Source: Amycolatopsis lexingtonensis
GTDB lineage: Bacteria > Actinomycetota > Actinomycetes > Mycobacteriales > Pseudonocardiaceae
Direction of reading: 5' to 3'
Assembly (NCBI RefSeq): GCF_014873755.1
Contig: NZ_JADBEG010000001.1
Location: 9,460,501 to 9,524,500, forward strand
DNA length: 64,000 bases
The translations under genes were made by a program, and so were the position numbers. Below are positions 25,001 to 41,500 of this stretch, piece after piece. Numbering within the stretch: the stretch's first letter is position 1; every line of letters starts with the position of its first letter. The notes under the pieces were generated by a model, which was not told the DNA's origin, did not search any database, and saw only the letters and a program-made list of their open reading frames with translations.

Positions 25001-28000
25001 GTGCTCGACCACGACGAGACCAGCGCCGTCGTCGTCGACATCGACTGGGCCCGCGTCGTCGCGGTGTCGGGGACGCCGAGCCCGCTGTTCCGCGAGATCC
25101 CCGAGGTCCGGCGGCTCGTCGCCGAGGCGGCCCCGGAAGCGGCGACCGACTTCCTCGGCGTCGTCCGCGCGCAGGTCGCGGCCGTGCTCGGCTACGACTC
25201 CGGCGCGGACGTCGACGCCGACCGGGCGTTCCGCGACCTCGGCTTCGACTCGGTGACGGCCATCGAACTGCGCAACCGTCTCCAGGCGGCCACCGGCCGG
25301 CGGCTGCCCGCGACCCTCGTCTTCGACTACCCGAACCCCGAAGCGCTGGCACGGCACCTCGGCGGCGGGGCGGAGACCGCCGCTCCCGTCACCGCGGCGA
25401 AGACGGACGAGCCCCTCGCGATCGTCGCCATGAGCTGCCGGTTCCCCGGCGGCGTCGGCTCGCCCGACGACCTGTGGCGGATGCTCGACGCGGGCGGCGA
25501 AGGCATCTCCGGGTTCCCCGCCGACCGCGGCTGGGACCTCGCTGGGCTCTTCGACCCCGACCCGGACGCCCCCGGCAAGACGTACGTCCGGGAAGGCGGC
25601 TTCCTCGACGACGTCGCCGACTTCGACCCCGCGTTCTTCGGGATCAGCCCGCGCGAAGCCCTCGCGATGGACCCGCAGCAGCGGCTGCTGCTGGAGACGT
25701 CGTGGGAGGCGTTCGAAAGCGCCGGCATCACCCCGGCCGGCCTGCGCGGCAGCCGGACCGGCGTGTTCGTCGGCGCCAGCACGTCGTCCTACGGCGCCGG
25801 GCTGGCCGAACCGCCGGAAGGGACCGAAGGGCACCTGCTCACCGGCACTTCGATGAGCGTCACCGCCGGCCGGCTCGCCTACACCTACGGCACCGAAGGC
25901 CCGGCCGTCACCCTCGACACGGCGTGCTCGTCGTCGCTGGTGGCGCTGCACATGGCGGGGCAGTCCCTGCGCAGCGGGGAAAGCGACCTCGCCATCGCCG
26001 GCGGCGTGACCGTGATGGCGTCCCCGGCGCCATTTGTGCTGTTCAGCCGCCAGCGCGGGCTCGCGAAGGACGGCCGCTGCAAGGCGTTCTCCGCCGACGC
26101 CGACGGGATGGGCATGGCCGAGGGCATCGGCATGGTCGTCCTGGAACGGCTGTCCGACGCGCGGCGCAACGGACACCCGGTGCTCGCGGTCATCCGTGGC
26201 TCGGCAGTCAACTCCGACGGCGCGTCGAACGGCCTCACCGCACCGAACGGTCCTTCGCAGCAGCGGGTGATCCGTGCGGCGCTGGCGAACGCGGGCCTGG
26301 CACCGTCCGATGTGGACGCCGTCGAGGCACACGGCACCGGCACCTCGCTGGGCGACCCGATCGAAGCGCAGGCGCTCCTGGCCACGTACGGGCAAGACCG
26401 GGAACAGCCGCTGTGGCTGGGCAGCGTCAAGTCGAACATCGGCCACACGCAGGCCGCCTCCGGCGTCGCGGGCGTGATCAAGATGGTCATGGCCCTGCGT
26501 CACGGCGTCCTGCCGCGCACGCTGCACGCGGATGAGCGCTCGACGCACATCGACTGGACGGCGGGCTCGGTCGAGCTGCTCACCGAACCGCGGCCGTGGG
26601 CGCCGGGCGGGAAGCCGCGCCGCGCCGGGGTGTCCTCCTTCGGCGTCAGCGGCACCAACGCGCACCTGATCCTGGAGGAGCCGGAGCGCCCCAATGTGGC
26701 GTTGGTTGCGTTGAATGATGCTGCGGCGCGGAGCGCCTCGGTTGAGGGTGGTGGTGGGGGCATGGATGGAGCACCGAACGCCACATTGGGTGCGCTGGAC
26801 GCACCGAACGCCACATTGGGGCGCTTGGGGGGCGCCGTGCCGTGGGTGCTCTCGGCCCGGACCACTGAGGCGCTGCGGGAGCAGGCCGCGAACTTGCTGG
26901 TTCGAGTGGGTGAACAGAACCCGGCCGACGTCGGGTTCTCGCTGGCGACGACACGGTCGAAGTTCGCTCACCGGGCCGTCGTCGTCGGCCGGGACGCCGC
27001 CGAACTCCTGGACCGCCTGGCGAAGCTGGCCGGGCACGGCGTCGTGGAAGGCGTGGCCGGGACGCCCGGCAAGGTCGTGTTCGTCTTCCCCGGCCAGGGT
27101 TCCCAGTGGACCGGCATGGCCGCCGAGCTGCTGGACGCGTCCCCGGTGTTCGCCGCGCGGATGGCGGAGTGCGCGGCCGCGCTGACGTCCTATGTGGACT
27201 TCGCGCTGCTGGACGTCGTCCGCGCGGGCGAGCCGATCGAGCGGGTCGACGTCGTGCAGCCCGTGCTGTGGGCGATCCTCGTGTCGCTCGCCGCCGTCTG
27301 GGAGTCGCTCGGTGTCCGGCCCGCTGCGGTGCTCGGGCACAGCCAGGGCGAGATCGCCGCGGCCGTGGTCGCCGGGGGACTGTCCATCGAGGACGGTGCC
27401 CGGGTGGTCGCCCTGCGCAGCCAGGCCATCCGCGAGCTGGCCGGGCAGGGCGGGATGGTCTCCGTCGCGCTCGGCGCCGACGCCGTGCGCGCCCGGCTGG
27501 CGGACTATGCGGACCTCTCGGTCGCCGCGGTGAACGGGCCCGGGGCGGTCGTGGTGTCCGGCGGGGCGGATGAACTGACCCGCTTCCAGGACGCCTGCGC
27601 CGCCGACGGCGTGCGGGTCCGGCGGATCCCGGTGGACTACGCCTCGCACTCGGCCCACGTGGCCCGCATCGAGGACCGGCTGGCCGAGCTGCTGGCGCCG
27701 GTGACCCCCGTGGCCGGCCGGGTGCCGTTCTTCTCGACGGTGACCGGTGCGCCGGTCGACACGAGCACGCTCGACGCGTCCTACTGGTACCGCAACCTGC
27801 GCCAGACCGTGGAGTTCGAGCAGGCCACGCGGGCGCTGCTGGACGCCGGGCACGGCGTGTTCGTCGAATGCAGCCCGCACCCGGTGCTGACGACGGCGAT
27901 CGGCGAGACGGCGGAGCACGCCGAACGCCCGGTCGTCACCGGCGGCACCCTCCGGCGCGACGCGGGCGGCGCCGACCGCGTCCTGCTGTCGGCGGCCGAG

Positions 28001-30184
28001 CTGTACGTCCAGGGCGTGCCGGTCGACTGGGCCGGGGTCTTCACCGGCGCCCGCTGCGTCGAGCTGCCGGTGTACCCGTTCCAGCACCAGCGGTTCTGGC
28101 TGGACTTCCAGCTGCCCGGTGCGGCGAAGGCGGAAGACGCCGGGTTCTGGTCCGCGGTGGACGCGGGCGACCCGGCCGGGCTGGCCGCGGTGCTGGGTGC
28201 CGATTCCGAGGCGGTCGCCTCGGTGCTGCCCGCGCTGGCGCGCTGGCGGGCCGACCGCGCGGAAGAGTCCGCTGTGGACTCGATGCGCTACACCGTCGAG
28301 TGGGAACCGGCCGCCGAGCCGGTCGCGGGCGGGCCGGGCCGCTGGCTCGTCGTCGCCCCGGACGACGGCGACCCGCTCATCGCGGAGTTCACCAGGCAGG
28401 GCCACGACGTCGTCGTCACCGCGCCCGGCGGGGAGCTGGCCGGCGAGTTCACCGGCGTGGTCTCGCTGCTCGCCGCCGACCGGTCCGAACTGCGGCCGGG
28501 GGTCACGGCGGGGCTCGTCGCGAACCTCGTGCTGTCCCAGAAGCTGACCGAAGCCGGGATCACCGCACCCCTGTGGTGCGTGACCCGCGGTGCCGTGCGC
28601 GTCTCGGCCACCGACCTGCCGCCGGACCCGGTGCAGGCCCAGACCTGGGGCTTCGGCCGTGTGGTCGGCCTCGAACAGCCGCAGCGCTGGGGTGGCCTGG
28701 TCGACCTGCCCGCCGAACCGGACGAAATCGCCCTCCGGCGCGGCCTCGCCACCATCACCGGCGACGGCGGAGAAGACCAGGTCGCCGTCCGTGCCGACGG
28801 AATCTTCGGCCGGCGGCTGGTCCGCGCGGCGAAGCCCGCCGCCGTGCCGGCGCCGTGGCGGCCGCGCGGCACCGTCCTGGTCACCGGCGCGACCGGTGCG
28901 CTCGGCCCGGTGATCGCCCGCAAGCTCGCCGCGGATGGGGCCGAACACCTCGTGCTCACCAGCCGCCGGGGGAACGCGGCGGCCGGGATGGCCGAGCTGG
29001 CCGCGGAACTCGAGGGCGCCGGGGTCGGCGTCACCGTCGCGGCCTGCGACGTCGCCGACCGGGACGCACTGGCGAACCTCGTCGAGAAGACCGAGGCCGA
29101 CCACGGGCCGATCCGGGCGGTGGTGCACGCCGCCGCGCTGATCCGGCTCACCGCGCTGGCCGAGTCCACTGTGGAGGAATTCGCCGACGTCCTCGCGGCG
29201 AAGGTCGCCGGGGCCGCCCACCTCGACGAACTGTTCGCCGACCGCGACCTGGACGCGTTCGTGCTCTTCTCCTCGATCGCCGGGGTCTGGGGCAGCGGTG
29301 ACCACGGCGCCTACGCGGCGGGGTCGGCCTACCTGGACGCGCTCGCCGAGCGGCGACGGGCGGGCGGCCGCACGGCGACGTCGATCGCCTGGGGCGTGTG
29401 GGACGCCCGGCACGTACTCGACGACGGCGTCGTGGTCGAGGACCTGATGGACCTCAACCCGGAGTGGCACGGCCTGTCCCCGATGGCGACGGCGGCCGGC
29501 ATGCGCGGGATGCAGCGGGCGCTCGACCTCGACGACACCTTCGTCGCGGTCGCCGACGTCGACTGGGCGCGGTTCACCGCCGCGTTCACCTCGGCGCGGC
29601 CGAGCCCGCTGCTCGGCGGGATCGAGGACGTCCGGCGCCTGCTCGCCGCGGAAGCGGAGGCCGACGCGGCCGCTACTCCGGCGATGGAAGCGTTTCGGGA
29701 GCGGCTGCTGGCAATGTCGGTCGTCGAGCGGCAACGGACCGTGCTGGAGCTGGTCCGGGGCATGGCGGCGACCGTGCTCGGGCACGATTCGCCGTCGGCG
29801 CTCGACCCGGCCCAAGCGTTCCAGGAGCTCGGGTTCGACTCGCTCACCGCGGTCGACCTGCGCAACCGGCTCGCGACGGCCACCGGGCTGCGGCTGCCCG
29901 CCACGCTCGTCTTCGACCACCCGAGCGCCCAGGCTCTCGCCGCGCACGTCCTCGCCGAGCTCCTGCCCGGCGACGCGGGCGCGGGCCTGGCCGAGCTCGA
30001 CCGGCTGGAGGCGGCGCTCGCGGCCGGTGCCGCCGACGGCCCGGCGCGCACCGAGCTGACCCTGCGGCTGACGACGCTGCTGAGCCGGCTGAACACCGCG
30101 GAAGCGGCGCCCGGGGACCGCGACCTCGGGACGGCGACCGACGACGAGCTGTTCGACGTCCTCGACGGCCTGCGCACCCCCTGA
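16070..30184 (+). CDS. Type I modular PKS, three modules (M4-M6)
   Basis: A 4704-residue polyketide synthase with three methylmalonyl-type modules: KS-AT-DH-KR-ACP, KS-AT-KR-ACP and KS-AT-KR-ACP. It adds three propionate units and leaves, by prediction, a methyl-branched alkene followed by two hydroxyls. ATG 16070 is preceded by GGAG at 16056-16059, 29 nt after the previous stop. The N-terminal helix ([20 protein letters not shown]) differs from the SNEDRL-type helices of the other proteins and matches the odd tail of the preceding protein, so the two probably dock with each other. The C-terminus ([17 protein letters not shown]) returns to the common class. Modules M4 and M6 contain the palindromic repeat in the KS-AT linker, and the M6 copy has an additional insertion. 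Confidence 0.97.
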   Translation: MATAPDKIVEALRASLKESDRLRELNRRLEAAAGEPIAVIGMSCRYPGGAGSPEELWDLVARGGDAVTGFPARRGWDLEGLYDPDPDEPGKVYTREGGFLHDADHFDPAFFGISPRDALAIDPQQRLLLEVSHEAFERAGLTADALRGSRTGVFAGVMYNDYAGRMYQVPEGFEGLLGNGSAGSVASGRLAYTFGLEGPAVTVDTACSSSLVAVHLAAQALRQGDCSLALAGGVAVMATPSALIEFSRQRALAPDGRCKAFAAAADGTSWAEGAGVLLLERLSDAERLGHPILAVVRGTAVNQDGASNGMTAPNGLAQQRVIRAALVNAGLTASEVDAVEAHGTGTSLGDPIEAEALLATYGQDRERPLWLGSLKSNIGHTQAAAGVGGMIKMIQAMRHGVLPKTLHVDAPSPHVDWTAGAVELLTEPVAWPETGAVRRAGVSSFGVSGTNAHVILESPKRPNVALGASDAPNATLGALDAPNATLGRLVPWVLSARSEPALRAQARNLLSLVDGDPAAVGAALVRTRQVYEHRAVVAGDLRAGLTELAEQGVGAEVARGTRRAVFVFPGQGSQWAGMGRELLATEPVFAARMAECAAALKPFVDWDLFDVLDGDLERVDVVQPALWAVMVSLAEVWRSQGVEPAAVIGHSQGEIAAAVVAGGLSLEDGARVVALRSKAILRLSGLGGMVSLTVPVERARELIAPWDEQLSIAAVNGPSSVVVSGDAGALDELLAQDLPAKRIAVDYASHSAHVEAIEAELLEVLAPIRPRTGEVPFHSTVTGELLDTAALDAAYWYRNLRQTVHFDRTVRGFGGKPVFVECSPHPVLVPGLDEAGVGTLRRGDGGRVRLLTSLGTAFGHGVDVDWAREFDGVDATGVELPTYPFQRTPFWLDAPAVTGDVAGLGSAGHPLLGAVVALADGDGYLFTGRLSVRSHPWLADHVVRGSVVLPGTALLELAARAAQETGTRVVEDLVMEAPLVLPEQGALEVQVSVGAPDGTGRRPVGVFSRAGDDGWARHASGVLGGPEPAGTDLLTWPPTGAEALDVDGLHDRFAAQGFAYGPAFRGLRAAWQLGEEIYAEVALPADLAPEAARFGLHPALLDSALQAAALGGGERALMPFAWSGAVLRSGGPATLRVRLRPAGDDAVALDIADGAGIAVATVSSLVLRPLAAQQLVADSLFRPEWTPVAVPSDVDADLTLVHVTGDPADVGGSVRRVLADALETIQANLDGDGRLVFVTRGATTGEDPAAAAVWGLVRSVRAEHPDRFLLADTDTDDVSPLLAVLAAGEEPEAALRDGVVLVPRLVRAEQPDAEAVPAFDVSGTVLITGGTGALGSLLARHLVTAYGARHLLLTSRTGAVNPDLDDLDADVRIVQCDVADRAQLAAVLADEHVTAVVHAAGALADGVVESLTTADFEKVLRPKVDAALALDDLVDAPAFVLFSSATGTLGSAGQAAYAAANAVLDALARRRPGAQSLAWGLWARSGGMTGAMTDLDRRRMTRAGFPPLADEQGLALFDTARTLADAVLVPVKLNVAALRDQPVPPVLHKLVPARAAAVDPGLRSRLAGLDDAGRERLLTEIVRTQVAVVLGHADVSTVDTSMAFRDLGFDSLTAVDLRNRLSAATGLRLPAALVFDHPTPAALAAFLRTELGGASAVRETAAVATESSSDEPIAIVGMSCRFPGGVTSPEDLWRLLDDGVDAIGEFPADRGWDVEALYDPEPQPGKTYVRAGGFLDGAADFDPGFFGISPREALAMDPQHRLLLEAAWEAFERAGIDPGTLRGSRTGVFAGLMYHDYGPLLSDGADDVEGFLGVGNSGSVASGRIAYTFGLEGPAVTVDTACSSSLVGLHLAVQSLRSGECTMALAGGATVMATPGTFVEFSHQRGLSRDGRCKAFSADADGAGWAEGVGMLLVERLSDARRLGHPVLAVVRGTAVNQDGASNGLTAPNGPSQQRVIRAALANAGLRPSDVDVVEAHGTGTSLGDPIEADALLATYGQDRAHPLLLGSVKSNIGHAQAAAGVAGVVKMVLALGHDTVPRTLHASTPTPHVDWSSGAIRLLAEPEPWPSTGRPRRAAVSSFGISGTNAHVILEAAPAVEQAAVERVVPPVVPWVFSARSAEAVRAQAALVDGDPLDVGFSLVTTRALFEHRTVVLDGDAITGVARPGRRVVFVFPGQGSQWTGMGRELLGSSPVFAARMAECAAALEPFVDWKLLDALDGDLERVDVVQPVLWAVMVSLAEVWRSYGVEPDAVVGHSQGEIAAAVVAGGLSLEDGARVVALRSKAILRLSGLGGMVSLAAPVERARELIAPWDGRISVAAVNGPSSVVVSGEASALDELLASADVRARRIAVDYASHSAQVEMLADELMSVLAEVKPRSGRIPFVSAVTGEVLDTAGLDAAYWYRNLREPVRFDQAIGGLLDSGHTAFVECSAHPVLTAGVEETADAREVVATGTLRRDDGGADRLARSLAEAFVAGVPVDWTVVFRGTGAARVELSTYPFRHRRFWPSEAEPRSANPVDDRFWDALERADLSELGVGEEQREALDSVLPVLSSWRRRSQEKSTVDGWRYRVTWRPLRPAAAKLTGRWLLVVPEDGADPLETSLAAQGADVARLVVDPAADRATLAGLLGEHQDVTGVLSLLAAATGRHPAYPAVPLAHAATVTLVQALGDAGVEAPLWVATRGALSTGPADPAVDPEQALVWGLGPVVGQEHPGRWGGLIDLPATGDAGDRVAAVLAAPAGEDQLAVRASGVLARRLAHATDGGTAKAWRPRGTVLVTGGTGALGAHVARWLARGGAEHVILTGRRGLDAPGAPELVAELERHCRVTVSTVDLADRAALAALLADVPLTAVVHTAAALDDALLEQLTLDQVEHVLRVKAEAAVNLHELTHDRDLDAFVLFSSFGGMFGAAGQGNYAPGNAFVDALARRRRAEGLPATAVVWGHWAAGGMATGAVEERMLSRGVPAMDPDLAIAALQRVLDHDETSAVVVDIDWARVVAVSGTPSPLFREIPEVRRLVAEAAPEAATDFLGVVRAQVAAVLGYDSGADVDADRAFRDLGFDSVTAIELRNRLQAATGRRLPATLVFDYPNPEALARHLGGGAETAAPVTAAKTDEPLAIVAMSCRFPGGVGSPDDLWRMLDAGGEGISGFPADRGWDLAGLFDPDPDAPGKTYVREGGFLDDVADFDPAFFGISPREALAMDPQQRLLLETSWEAFESAGITPAGLRGSRTGVFVGASTSSYGAGLAEPPEGTEGHLLTGTSMSVTAGRLAYTYGTEGPAVTLDTACSSSLVALHMAGQSLRSGESDLAIAGGVTVMASPAPFVLFSRQRGLAKDGRCKAFSADADGMGMAEGIGMVVLERLSDARRNGHPVLAVIRGSAVNSDGASNGLTAPNGPSQQRVIRAALANAGLAPSDVDAVEAHGTGTSLGDPIEAQALLATYGQDREQPLWLGSVKSNIGHTQAASGVAGVIKMVMALRHGVLPRTLHADERSTHIDWTAGSVELLTEPRPWAPGGKPRRAGVSSFGVSGTNAHLILEEPERPNVALVALNDAAARSASVEGGGGGMDGAPNATLGALDAPNATLGRLGGAVPWVLSARTTEALREQAANLLVRVGEQNPADVGFSLATTRSKFAHRAVVVGRDAAELLDRLAKLAGHGVVEGVAGTPGKVVFVFPGQGSQWTGMAAELLDASPVFAARMAECAAALTSYVDFALLDVVRAGEPIERVDVVQPVLWAILVSLAAVWESLGVRPAAVLGHSQGEIAAAVVAGGLSIEDGARVVALRSQAIRELAGQGGMVSVALGADAVRARLADYADLSVAAVNGPGAVVVSGGADELTRFQDACAADGVRVRRIPVDYASHSAHVARIEDRLAELLAPVTPVAGRVPFFSTVTGAPVDTSTLDASYWYRNLRQTVEFEQATRALLDAGHGVFVECSPHPVLTTAIGETAEHAERPVVTGGTLRRDAGGADRVLLSAAELYVQGVPVDWAGVFTGARCVELPVYPFQHQRFWLDFQLPGAAKAEDAGFWSAVDAGDPAGLAAVLGADSEAVASVLPALARWRADRAEESAVDSMRYTVEWEPAAEPVAGGPGRWLVVAPDDGDPLIAEFTRQGHDVVVTAPGGELAGEFTGVVSLLAADRSELRPGVTAGLVANLVLSQKLTEAGITAPLWCVTRGAVRVSATDLPPDPVQAQTWGFGRVVGLEQPQRWGGLVDLPAEPDEIALRRGLATITGDGGEDQVAVRADGIFGRRLVRAAKPAAVPAPWRPRGTVLVTGATGALGPVIARKLAADGAEHLVLTSRRGNAAAGMAELAAELEGAGVGVTVAACDVADRDALANLVEKTEADHGPIRAVVHAAALIRLTALAESTVEEFADVLAAKVAGAAHLDELFADRDLDAFVLFSSIAGVWGSGDHGAYAAGSAYLDALAERRRAGGRTATSIAWGVWDARHVLDDGVVVEDLMDLNPEWHGLSPMATAAGMRGMQRALDLDDTFVAVADVDWARFTAAFTSARPSPLLGGIEDVRRLLAAEAEADAAATPAMEAFRERLLAMSVVERQRTVLELVRGMAATVLGHDSPSALDPAQAFQELGFDSLTAVDLRNRLATATGLRLPATLVFDHPSAQALAAHVLAELLPGDAGAGLAELDRLEAALAAGAADGPARTELTLRLTTLLSRLNTAEAAPGDRDLGTATDDELFDVLDGLRTP
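16172..21015 (+). other. PKS module M4: KS-AT(methylmalonyl)-DH-KR-ACP
   Basis: KS Cys codon is 16688. The repeat lies in the linker (17452-17535). AT has GHSQG Ser codon 18020 and YASH at 18308, the methylmalonyl signature. DH His codon is 18890 ([10 protein letters not shown]) and Asp codon 19373, followed by SALQ rather than the usual SALH. KR starts near 20039, with LAD at 20276-20284 and Tyr codon 20438. ACP Ser codon is 20900. Predicted product is a methyl-branched alkene that extends the preceding triene to a tetraene. Confidence 0.9.
17452..17535 (+). repeat. 84-bp palindromic repeat, site 2 (M4 KS-AT linker)
   Basis: Same length, orientation, reading phase and arm order (one forward arm, two inverted arms) as site 1. 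The spacers differ (GCATCTGAC and GCGCTGGAC). AAGCGCCCC at 17447-17455 is the exact reverse complement of the closing GGGGCGCTT, which extends the outer inverted repeat by 5 bp. Encodes [16 protein letters not shown] then [12 protein letters not shown]. Confidence 0.9.
21080..25360 (+). other. PKS module M5: KS-AT(methylmalonyl)-KR(B1-type)-ACP
   Basis: KS Cys codon is 21593. AT has GHSQG Ser codon 22835 and YASH at 23126 (methylmalonyl). After the AT the chain goes directly into the KR structural subdomain, with no HxxxGxxxxP motif, so DH is absent. KR starts near 24389, with LDD at 24641-24649 and Tyr codon 24812 in [12 protein letters not shown] Ser codon is 25250, in GFDSV. LDD without a proline five residues before the Tyr suggests B1 (D-hydroxyl, no epimerisation). 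This is the only methylmalonyl module without the linker repeat. Confidence 0.88.
25409..29955 (+). other. PKS module M6: KS-AT(methylmalonyl)-KR(A2-type)-ACP
   Basis: KS Cys codon is 25925. It begins [15 protein letters not shown] and has MGMAEGIGM where most modules here read GTGWAEGVG, so it looks of different ancestry. AT has GHSQG Ser codon 27341 and YASH at 27638. There is no DH. KR starts near 28871 and has no LDD ([13 protein letters not shown]). It does have the A-type Trp (codon 29288, GVWGS) and a His three residues before the catalytic Tyr (codons 29303 and 29312), the pattern of epimerising A2 ketoreductases. ACP Ser codon is 29840. Confidence 0.87.
26689..26826 (+). repeat. Palindromic repeat, site 3, carrying an extra 54-bp in-frame insertion (M6 KS-AT linker)
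   Basis: The outer parts match the 84-bp element, but the total is 138 bp. Between GTTGGTTGCG and GCACCGAACG the usual 6-bp spacer is replaced by about 60 bp (26711-26770) that is richer in A and T and ends in a G-rich run. The net gain of 54 bp is 18 codons, so the PKS frame is kept. It encodes [17 protein letters not shown] and a few more residues. Confidence 0.85.
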
Positions 30185-30207
30185 CCTTCGCACCTAGGAG
30201 CACCACC

Positions 30208-35487
<5,280 letters not shown>

Positions 35488-35510
35488 CCACCCCTCCCTG
35501 GAGCCATCGG

Positions 35511-38500
35511 ATGTCGAACGAACAGAAGCTGCGCGACTACCTCAAGCAGGCCGCCAAGGACCTGCGCGAGGCCCGCGGCCGGGTGCACGAACTCGAGGAG
35601 CGCGACCGCGAGCCGATCGCGATCGTCGGGATGAGCTGCCGGTACCCCGGCGGCGTCACCTCGCCCGACGAGCTGTGGCGGCTGGTCGCCGACGGCACCG
35701 ACGCCATCTCGGCGTTCCCGGACGACCGCGGCTGGACCGCCGACGACGTCTACGACCCCGACCCCGAGACGCCCGGCAAGTCGTACGTGCGCGAGGGCGG
35801 GTTCATGTCCGCCCCCGCCGACTTCGACCCCGGCTTCTTCGACATCAGCCCGCGCGAAGCCCTCGCGATGGACCCGCAGCACCGGCTGCTGCTGGAGACG
35901 TCGTGGGAGGCCTTCGAACGCGCGGGGATCGACCCGGCTTCGGTACGCGGGCACAAGATCGGCGTCTACGCCGGCGTGATGTACCAGGACTACGCCGCGC
36001 GCCTGACGTCCGTGCCCGAGATCGTCGAGGGCTACCTCGGCAGCGGCAACGCGGGCAGCGTGGCTTCCGGGCGCGTGGCGTACACCTTTGGCTTCGAAGG
36101 CCCGGCGATCACCGTCGACACCGCGTGTTCGTCCTCTTTGGTCGCGCTGCACCTCGCCGTCCAATCGCTGCGCCGCGGCGAAACCACGATGGCGCTGGCG
36201 GGCGGGGTCACGATGATCGTGACGCCCGCCGGGTTCATCGAGTTCAGCCGCCAGCGCGGCCTCGCGCCGGACGGCCGCTGCAAGTCGTTCGCCGGTGCGG
36301 CGGACGGCACCGCGTGGGCCGAAGGCGTCGGGATGCTTTTGGTGGAACGGCTTTCCGACGCGCGGCGGCTCGGGCACCCGGTGCTCGCCGTGGTCCGCGG
36401 CACCGCCGTCAACCAGGACGGCGCCAGCAGCGGGCTGTCCGCGCCGAACGGGCCCGCGCAGCAGCGCGTCATCCGCGCCGCGCTCGCCGACGCCGCCCTG
36501 ACGTCCGACCTCGTCGACGCCGTGGAAGCGCACGGCACCGGCACCGTGCTCGGCGACCCGATCGAGGCGCAGGCCGTGCTGGCCACCTACGGCGCCGAGC
36601 GGCCCGCCGACCGGCCGCTGCTGCTCGGTTCGTTCAAGTCGAACGTCGGCCACACGCAGGCCGCCGCCGGGGTCGGCGGCGTCATCAAGATGGTCGAGGC
36701 GATGCGGCACGGCGTCCTGCCGAAGACCCTGCACGTCGACGAGCCGACGCCGCACGTCGACTGGGCGGCGGGCGCGGTCGAGCTGCTCACCGAGGCGAAG
36801 GATTGGCCGGAGACGGGCCGCCCGCGCCGGGCCGGGGTGTCGTCGTTCGGCGTCAGCGGCACCAACACCCACGTCATCCTGGAAGAGGCGCCGGCGGATG
36901 AGGCCCCGGAATCCGGGGTGGCGCCCGCGGTGCTGCCGTTCGTCCTTTCCGGACGGACCGACGCCGCCCTGCGTGCTCAGGCCGCGCGACTTCTCGACGT
37001 CGACGCGGATCCCGTCGACCTGGCCGCGTCGCTGGCGGTGCACCGGGCACACTTCGGCGAACGGGCGGTCGTGCTCGGGGACCTCGGCACGGGCTTGCGC
37101 GCGCTCGTCGCCGGGGAACCCGCGGCGGAGGTGGTGCGGGACGCCGTCACCGGGGGTGAAGTCGCGTTCCTCTTCTCCGGCCAGGGTTCCCAGCGCGCCG
37201 GGATGGGCCGGGAGCTGTACGGGACGTACCCGGTGTACGCGGCGGCGTTCGACGAGATCTGCGCGGGCTTCGATCCCCGTGTGCGCGAGCTGGTCCTCGA
37301 CGGTGGCGCGGACCTCGACCGCACCGAGTACGCCCAGGCCGCGTTGTTCGCCGTCGAAGTGGCGCTGTACCGGCTGATCGAGTCGTGGGGTGTCCGCCCG
37401 GCCGCCCTGCTCGGGCACTCGATCGGCGAGATCGCCGCCGCCCACGTGGCCGGGGTGTTCTCGCTGGCGGACGCGCAGACGCTCGTCACGGCCCGCGGCC
37501 GGCTGATGCAGTCGCTGCCGGACGGCGGGGTGATGGCCGCCGTCCGTGCGAGCGAGGAAGAGGTCCGCGCGGCGCTGCGCGAGGGCGTCTCGATCGCGGC
37601 GGTCAACGGGCCGCGATCGGTGGTGCTCTCCGGCGAGGCCGACGCCGTCGCCGAAGTCGCGGCCGGGTTCGGGAAGGCCAAGGCGCTCACCACGAGCCAC
37701 GCGTTCCACTCCGCGTTGATGGATCCGATGCTGGGTGATTTCCGCGCGGCCATCGAGGGGATCGCGTTCCGCGAGCCGCGGATCCCGCTGATCTCCGACG
37801 TCACCGGCGCGCTCGCCACCCCGGGCCTGCTCACCAGCCCGGACTACTGGGTGCGGCACGTGCGCGAGACCGTCCGTTTCGCCGACGGCGTCACGGCCCT
37901 GCACACCGAGGGCGTCCGGACGTTCCTCGAGCTGGGCCCGGACGGCGTGCTCAGCGCGCTGGCCCAGGACTGCCTGCCCGGGGACGCGGCCGCCGTCACG
38001 GTCCTGCGTGCCGGACGGCCGGAGGTCCGCTCGGTCGTCGCCGCGCTCGCCCGGCTCCACGCGCGGGGTGTCACCCCCGACTGGCGCGCCTACTTCGCGG
38101 GCAGCGGCGCCCGCCGTGTCGACTTGCCGACTTACCCGTTCCAGCGGACGCGCTACTGGCTGGAGGCCACCGGGTCCGGCGGGTTCGTCGAACTCGCCGC
38201 GAAGCCGGAACCGCCCACCGGCGCACTGGCCGCCCGGCTGGCCGGCGCCCCGGCGCACGAGCGGCTCCGGGTGCTGACCGACCTGGTCCGCGGGCAGGCC
38301 GCGGTCGTGCTCGGCCACTCCTCCGCCGACGAGATCCGCGCGGACCGGCCGTTCAAGGAGCTGGGCTTCGACTCGCTCACCGCCGTCGAGCTGCGGACGC
38401 TGCTGGCCACCGCGCTCGGCCGCGAGCTGCCCGCCACGCTCGTCTTCGACCACCCGACGCCGTCGGCGCTGGCCGCGTTCCTCGACGGCGAGGCGGTCGC

Positions 38501-41500
38501 GACGGCGGAAACCGTGGTGGCGCACGACGAACCGATCGCCATCATCGGGATGAGCTGCCGCTACCCGGGCGGGATCGGCTCGGCCGACGACCTGTGGCGG
38601 CTGGTCGCTTCCGGCACCGACGCCATCTCGCCGTTCCCCGCCGACCGCGGCTGGGACATCGACGCGATCTTCGACCCGGACCTGTCGCGGCCGGGCACCA
38701 CGTACTCGATCGAAGGCGGGTTCGTCGACGGCGCCGCCGAGTTCGACGCCGCGTTCTTCGGCATTTCGCCGCGCGAGGCGCTGGCCATGGACCCGCAACA
38801 ACGGCTGCTGCTGGAAGCGTCCTGGGAGGCGTTCGAGCACGCCGGCGTCGACCCCACGGCGTTGCGCGGGGCGAAGGTCGGCGTGTTCGCCGGTACTTCG
38901 GCGCAGGACTACAGCTCGCTGCTGGCCACCATCCCGGCCGAGGCCGAGGGGTACGTCGGCACCGGCACCGCGTCGAGCGTCGTCTCCGGCCGGATCGCCT
39001 ACACCTTCGGCTTCGAGGGGCCCGCGCTCACGGTGGACACGGCGTGCTCGTCGTCGCTGGTGGCGCTGCACCTGGCCGCGCAGGCGCTGCGCTCCGGCGA
39101 GTGCTCGATGGCGCTGGCGGGCGGGGTGACCGTGATGTCCACCCCGGCCGGGTTCATCGAGTTCAGCCGGCAGCGCGGGCTCGCCCCGGACGGCCGCTGC
39201 AAGTCCTTCGCGGCGGCCGCCGACGGTGTCGGCTGGTCGGAAGGCGCCGGCGTGCTGCTGGTCGAGCGACTCTCGGATGCTCTGCGTCTCGGTCATGAAG
39301 TCCTCGCCGTGGTCCGCGGGTCCGCGGTCAACCAGGACGGCGCGTCGAACGGCCTGACCGCGCCGAACGGGCCCGCGCAGCAGCGGGTCATCCGGGCCGC
39401 GCTGGCTTCCGCGTCGCTGGCACCGTCCGATGTGGACGTCGTCGAGGCGCACGGCACCGGCACGGTGCTCGGCGACCCGATCGAGGCGCAGGCCGTGCTG
39501 GCGACCTACGGCCAGGACCGCCCGGAGCCGCTCCTGCTGGGCTCGCTCAAGTCGAACATCGGCCACACCCAGGCCGCGGCGGGCGTCGCGGGCGTGATCA
39601 AGGTCGTGCAGGCGATGCGGCACGGTTTGCTACCCGCGACGCTGCACGTCGACGAGCCTTCGCCGCACGTCGACTGGGCGGCCGGGTCGGTCGAGCTGCT
39701 CACCGAAGCCCGGCCGTGGCCCGTTTCCGACCGGGTCCGGCGGGCGGGGGTGTCGTCGTTCGGGGTGAGCGGGACGAACGCGCACGTGATCTTGGAGGAG
39801 CCCCCGGTCGTCGAGCCGCGGGGAGCGGAAGCCCGGCCGGTGCTGCCGTTCGTGGTCTCCGGGCGGGATGCCGAGGGCCTGCGGGCGCAGGCGGCGAAAC
39901 TGCTGGCTGCCGATCTTCCGTTCGCTGATGCAGCTTGGACGTTGGCGACCGGGCGGGCGGCTCTGGAGCACCGTGCCGCGGTCGTCGCCGCCGATCGAGA
40001 CGAGCTGCTTGAGGGGTTGGGGGCGCTCGCGGAAGGGCGGGCGCACCGGTGCGTCGTGCAGGGGACGCCGGTGAGCGGGCGAGTCGCGTTCCTGTTCACC
40101 GGCCAGGGTTCGCAGCGGGAGGGGATGGGCCGGGAGCTGTACGAAACCTTCCCGGTGTACGCGGCGGCGTTCGACGCGGCTTGTGCGTACCTGGATCCGC
40201 GGGTCAGGGAACTCTCGGGTGCGCCGGACACCGATCTCGCGCAGCAGGGCATCTTCGCGGTGGAAGTGGCGTTGTTCCGCCTGCTGGAGTCGTGGGGGAT
40301 CCGTCCCGATGTCGTCGTGGGCCACTCGGTGGGGGAGATCGCGGCGGCTCACGTGGCCGGGGTGCTGAGTCTGGAAGACGCGGCCACGCTGGTTGCCGCA
40401 CGGGGGCGGTTGATGCAGGCGCTGCCCGAGGGCGGCGTGATGATCGCGGTTCAGGCGTCCGAAAAGGACATCGAGCTGCCGGAAGGTGTCTCTCTGGCGG
40501 CGGTGAATGGGCCGGACTCGGTGGTGCTCTCCGGCGAGGAAGCCGCGGTCACCGAGTATGCGGCCAAGTTTGAGAAGACCAAGCGGCTCAATACCAGCCA
40601 CGCGTTCCATTCGGCGTTGATGGAGCCGATGCTGGCCGAGTTCGCGGCCGCGATCGATGGGCTCACTGTCGCTGAGCCGGTCATTCCGTGGGTGTCCACT
40701 GTGGAAGGTGACGGGCCGGACTACTGGGTCCGTCAGGTGCGGGAGTGTGTTCGGTTCGCCGACGCGGTTGCGGCCACGGACGCGCGAACGTTTGTCGAGA
40801 TCGGTCCGGACGCCGTGCTGAGCGCCATGGTCGACGGTGCCATTCCGGTGCTGCGCAACGGTCACGGCGACTTGCGGACCACGCTGACCGCCCTCACGCG
40901 GCTGCACGTCCGCGGCGTGACCCCGGACTGGACGCGCGTGCTGCCCGGTGGCCGCAAAGCCGACCTGCCGACGCAGGCGTTCCGGCGCGACCGGTTCTGG
41001 GTCGAGCCTTCGTGGAACGCGGGAGACGTCACCGCCGCCGGGCTGGCCGCCGCGGACCACCCGCTGCTCGGCGCGGCCGTCGACCTGCCCGGCACCGGCG
41101 GGTGCGTGCTCACCGGCTCGCTGTCGGTCAAGACGCACCCCTGGCTGGCCGACCACGCCGTGCAGGGCACCGTGCTGCTGCCCGGCACCGCGTTCGTCGA
41201 ACTCGCCCTGCGTGCCGCGGACGAGGTGGGCTGCGCGGCGATCGAGGAACTCACCCTCGCCGCCCCGCTGATCCTGCCGCCGAAGGGCGCGGTCCGGGTC
41301 CAGGTCGCCGTCGGCGCGGCGGACGACGACGGCAAGCGGCCGATCACCGTGCACTCGGCCACCGGCGACGACGACCAGGCGTGGCGCCTGCACGCCACCG
41401 GCACCCTCGCGCCCGACGCCCCGGCACCGGGCAGCCTGACGACGTGGCCGCCCGAAGGCGCCACGGAAATCGACGTCACCGGGCTCTACGACGGCTTGCA

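Noticed and set aside
29398..30207. Upstream extension of the M7 gene, and likewise 34410-35510 for the M8-M9 gene and 56377-57015 for P450 3
   Set aside because: These stretches are out-of-frame readings of the preceding genes; true starts follow Shine-Dalgarno sites or GTGA overlaps and match family N-termini.
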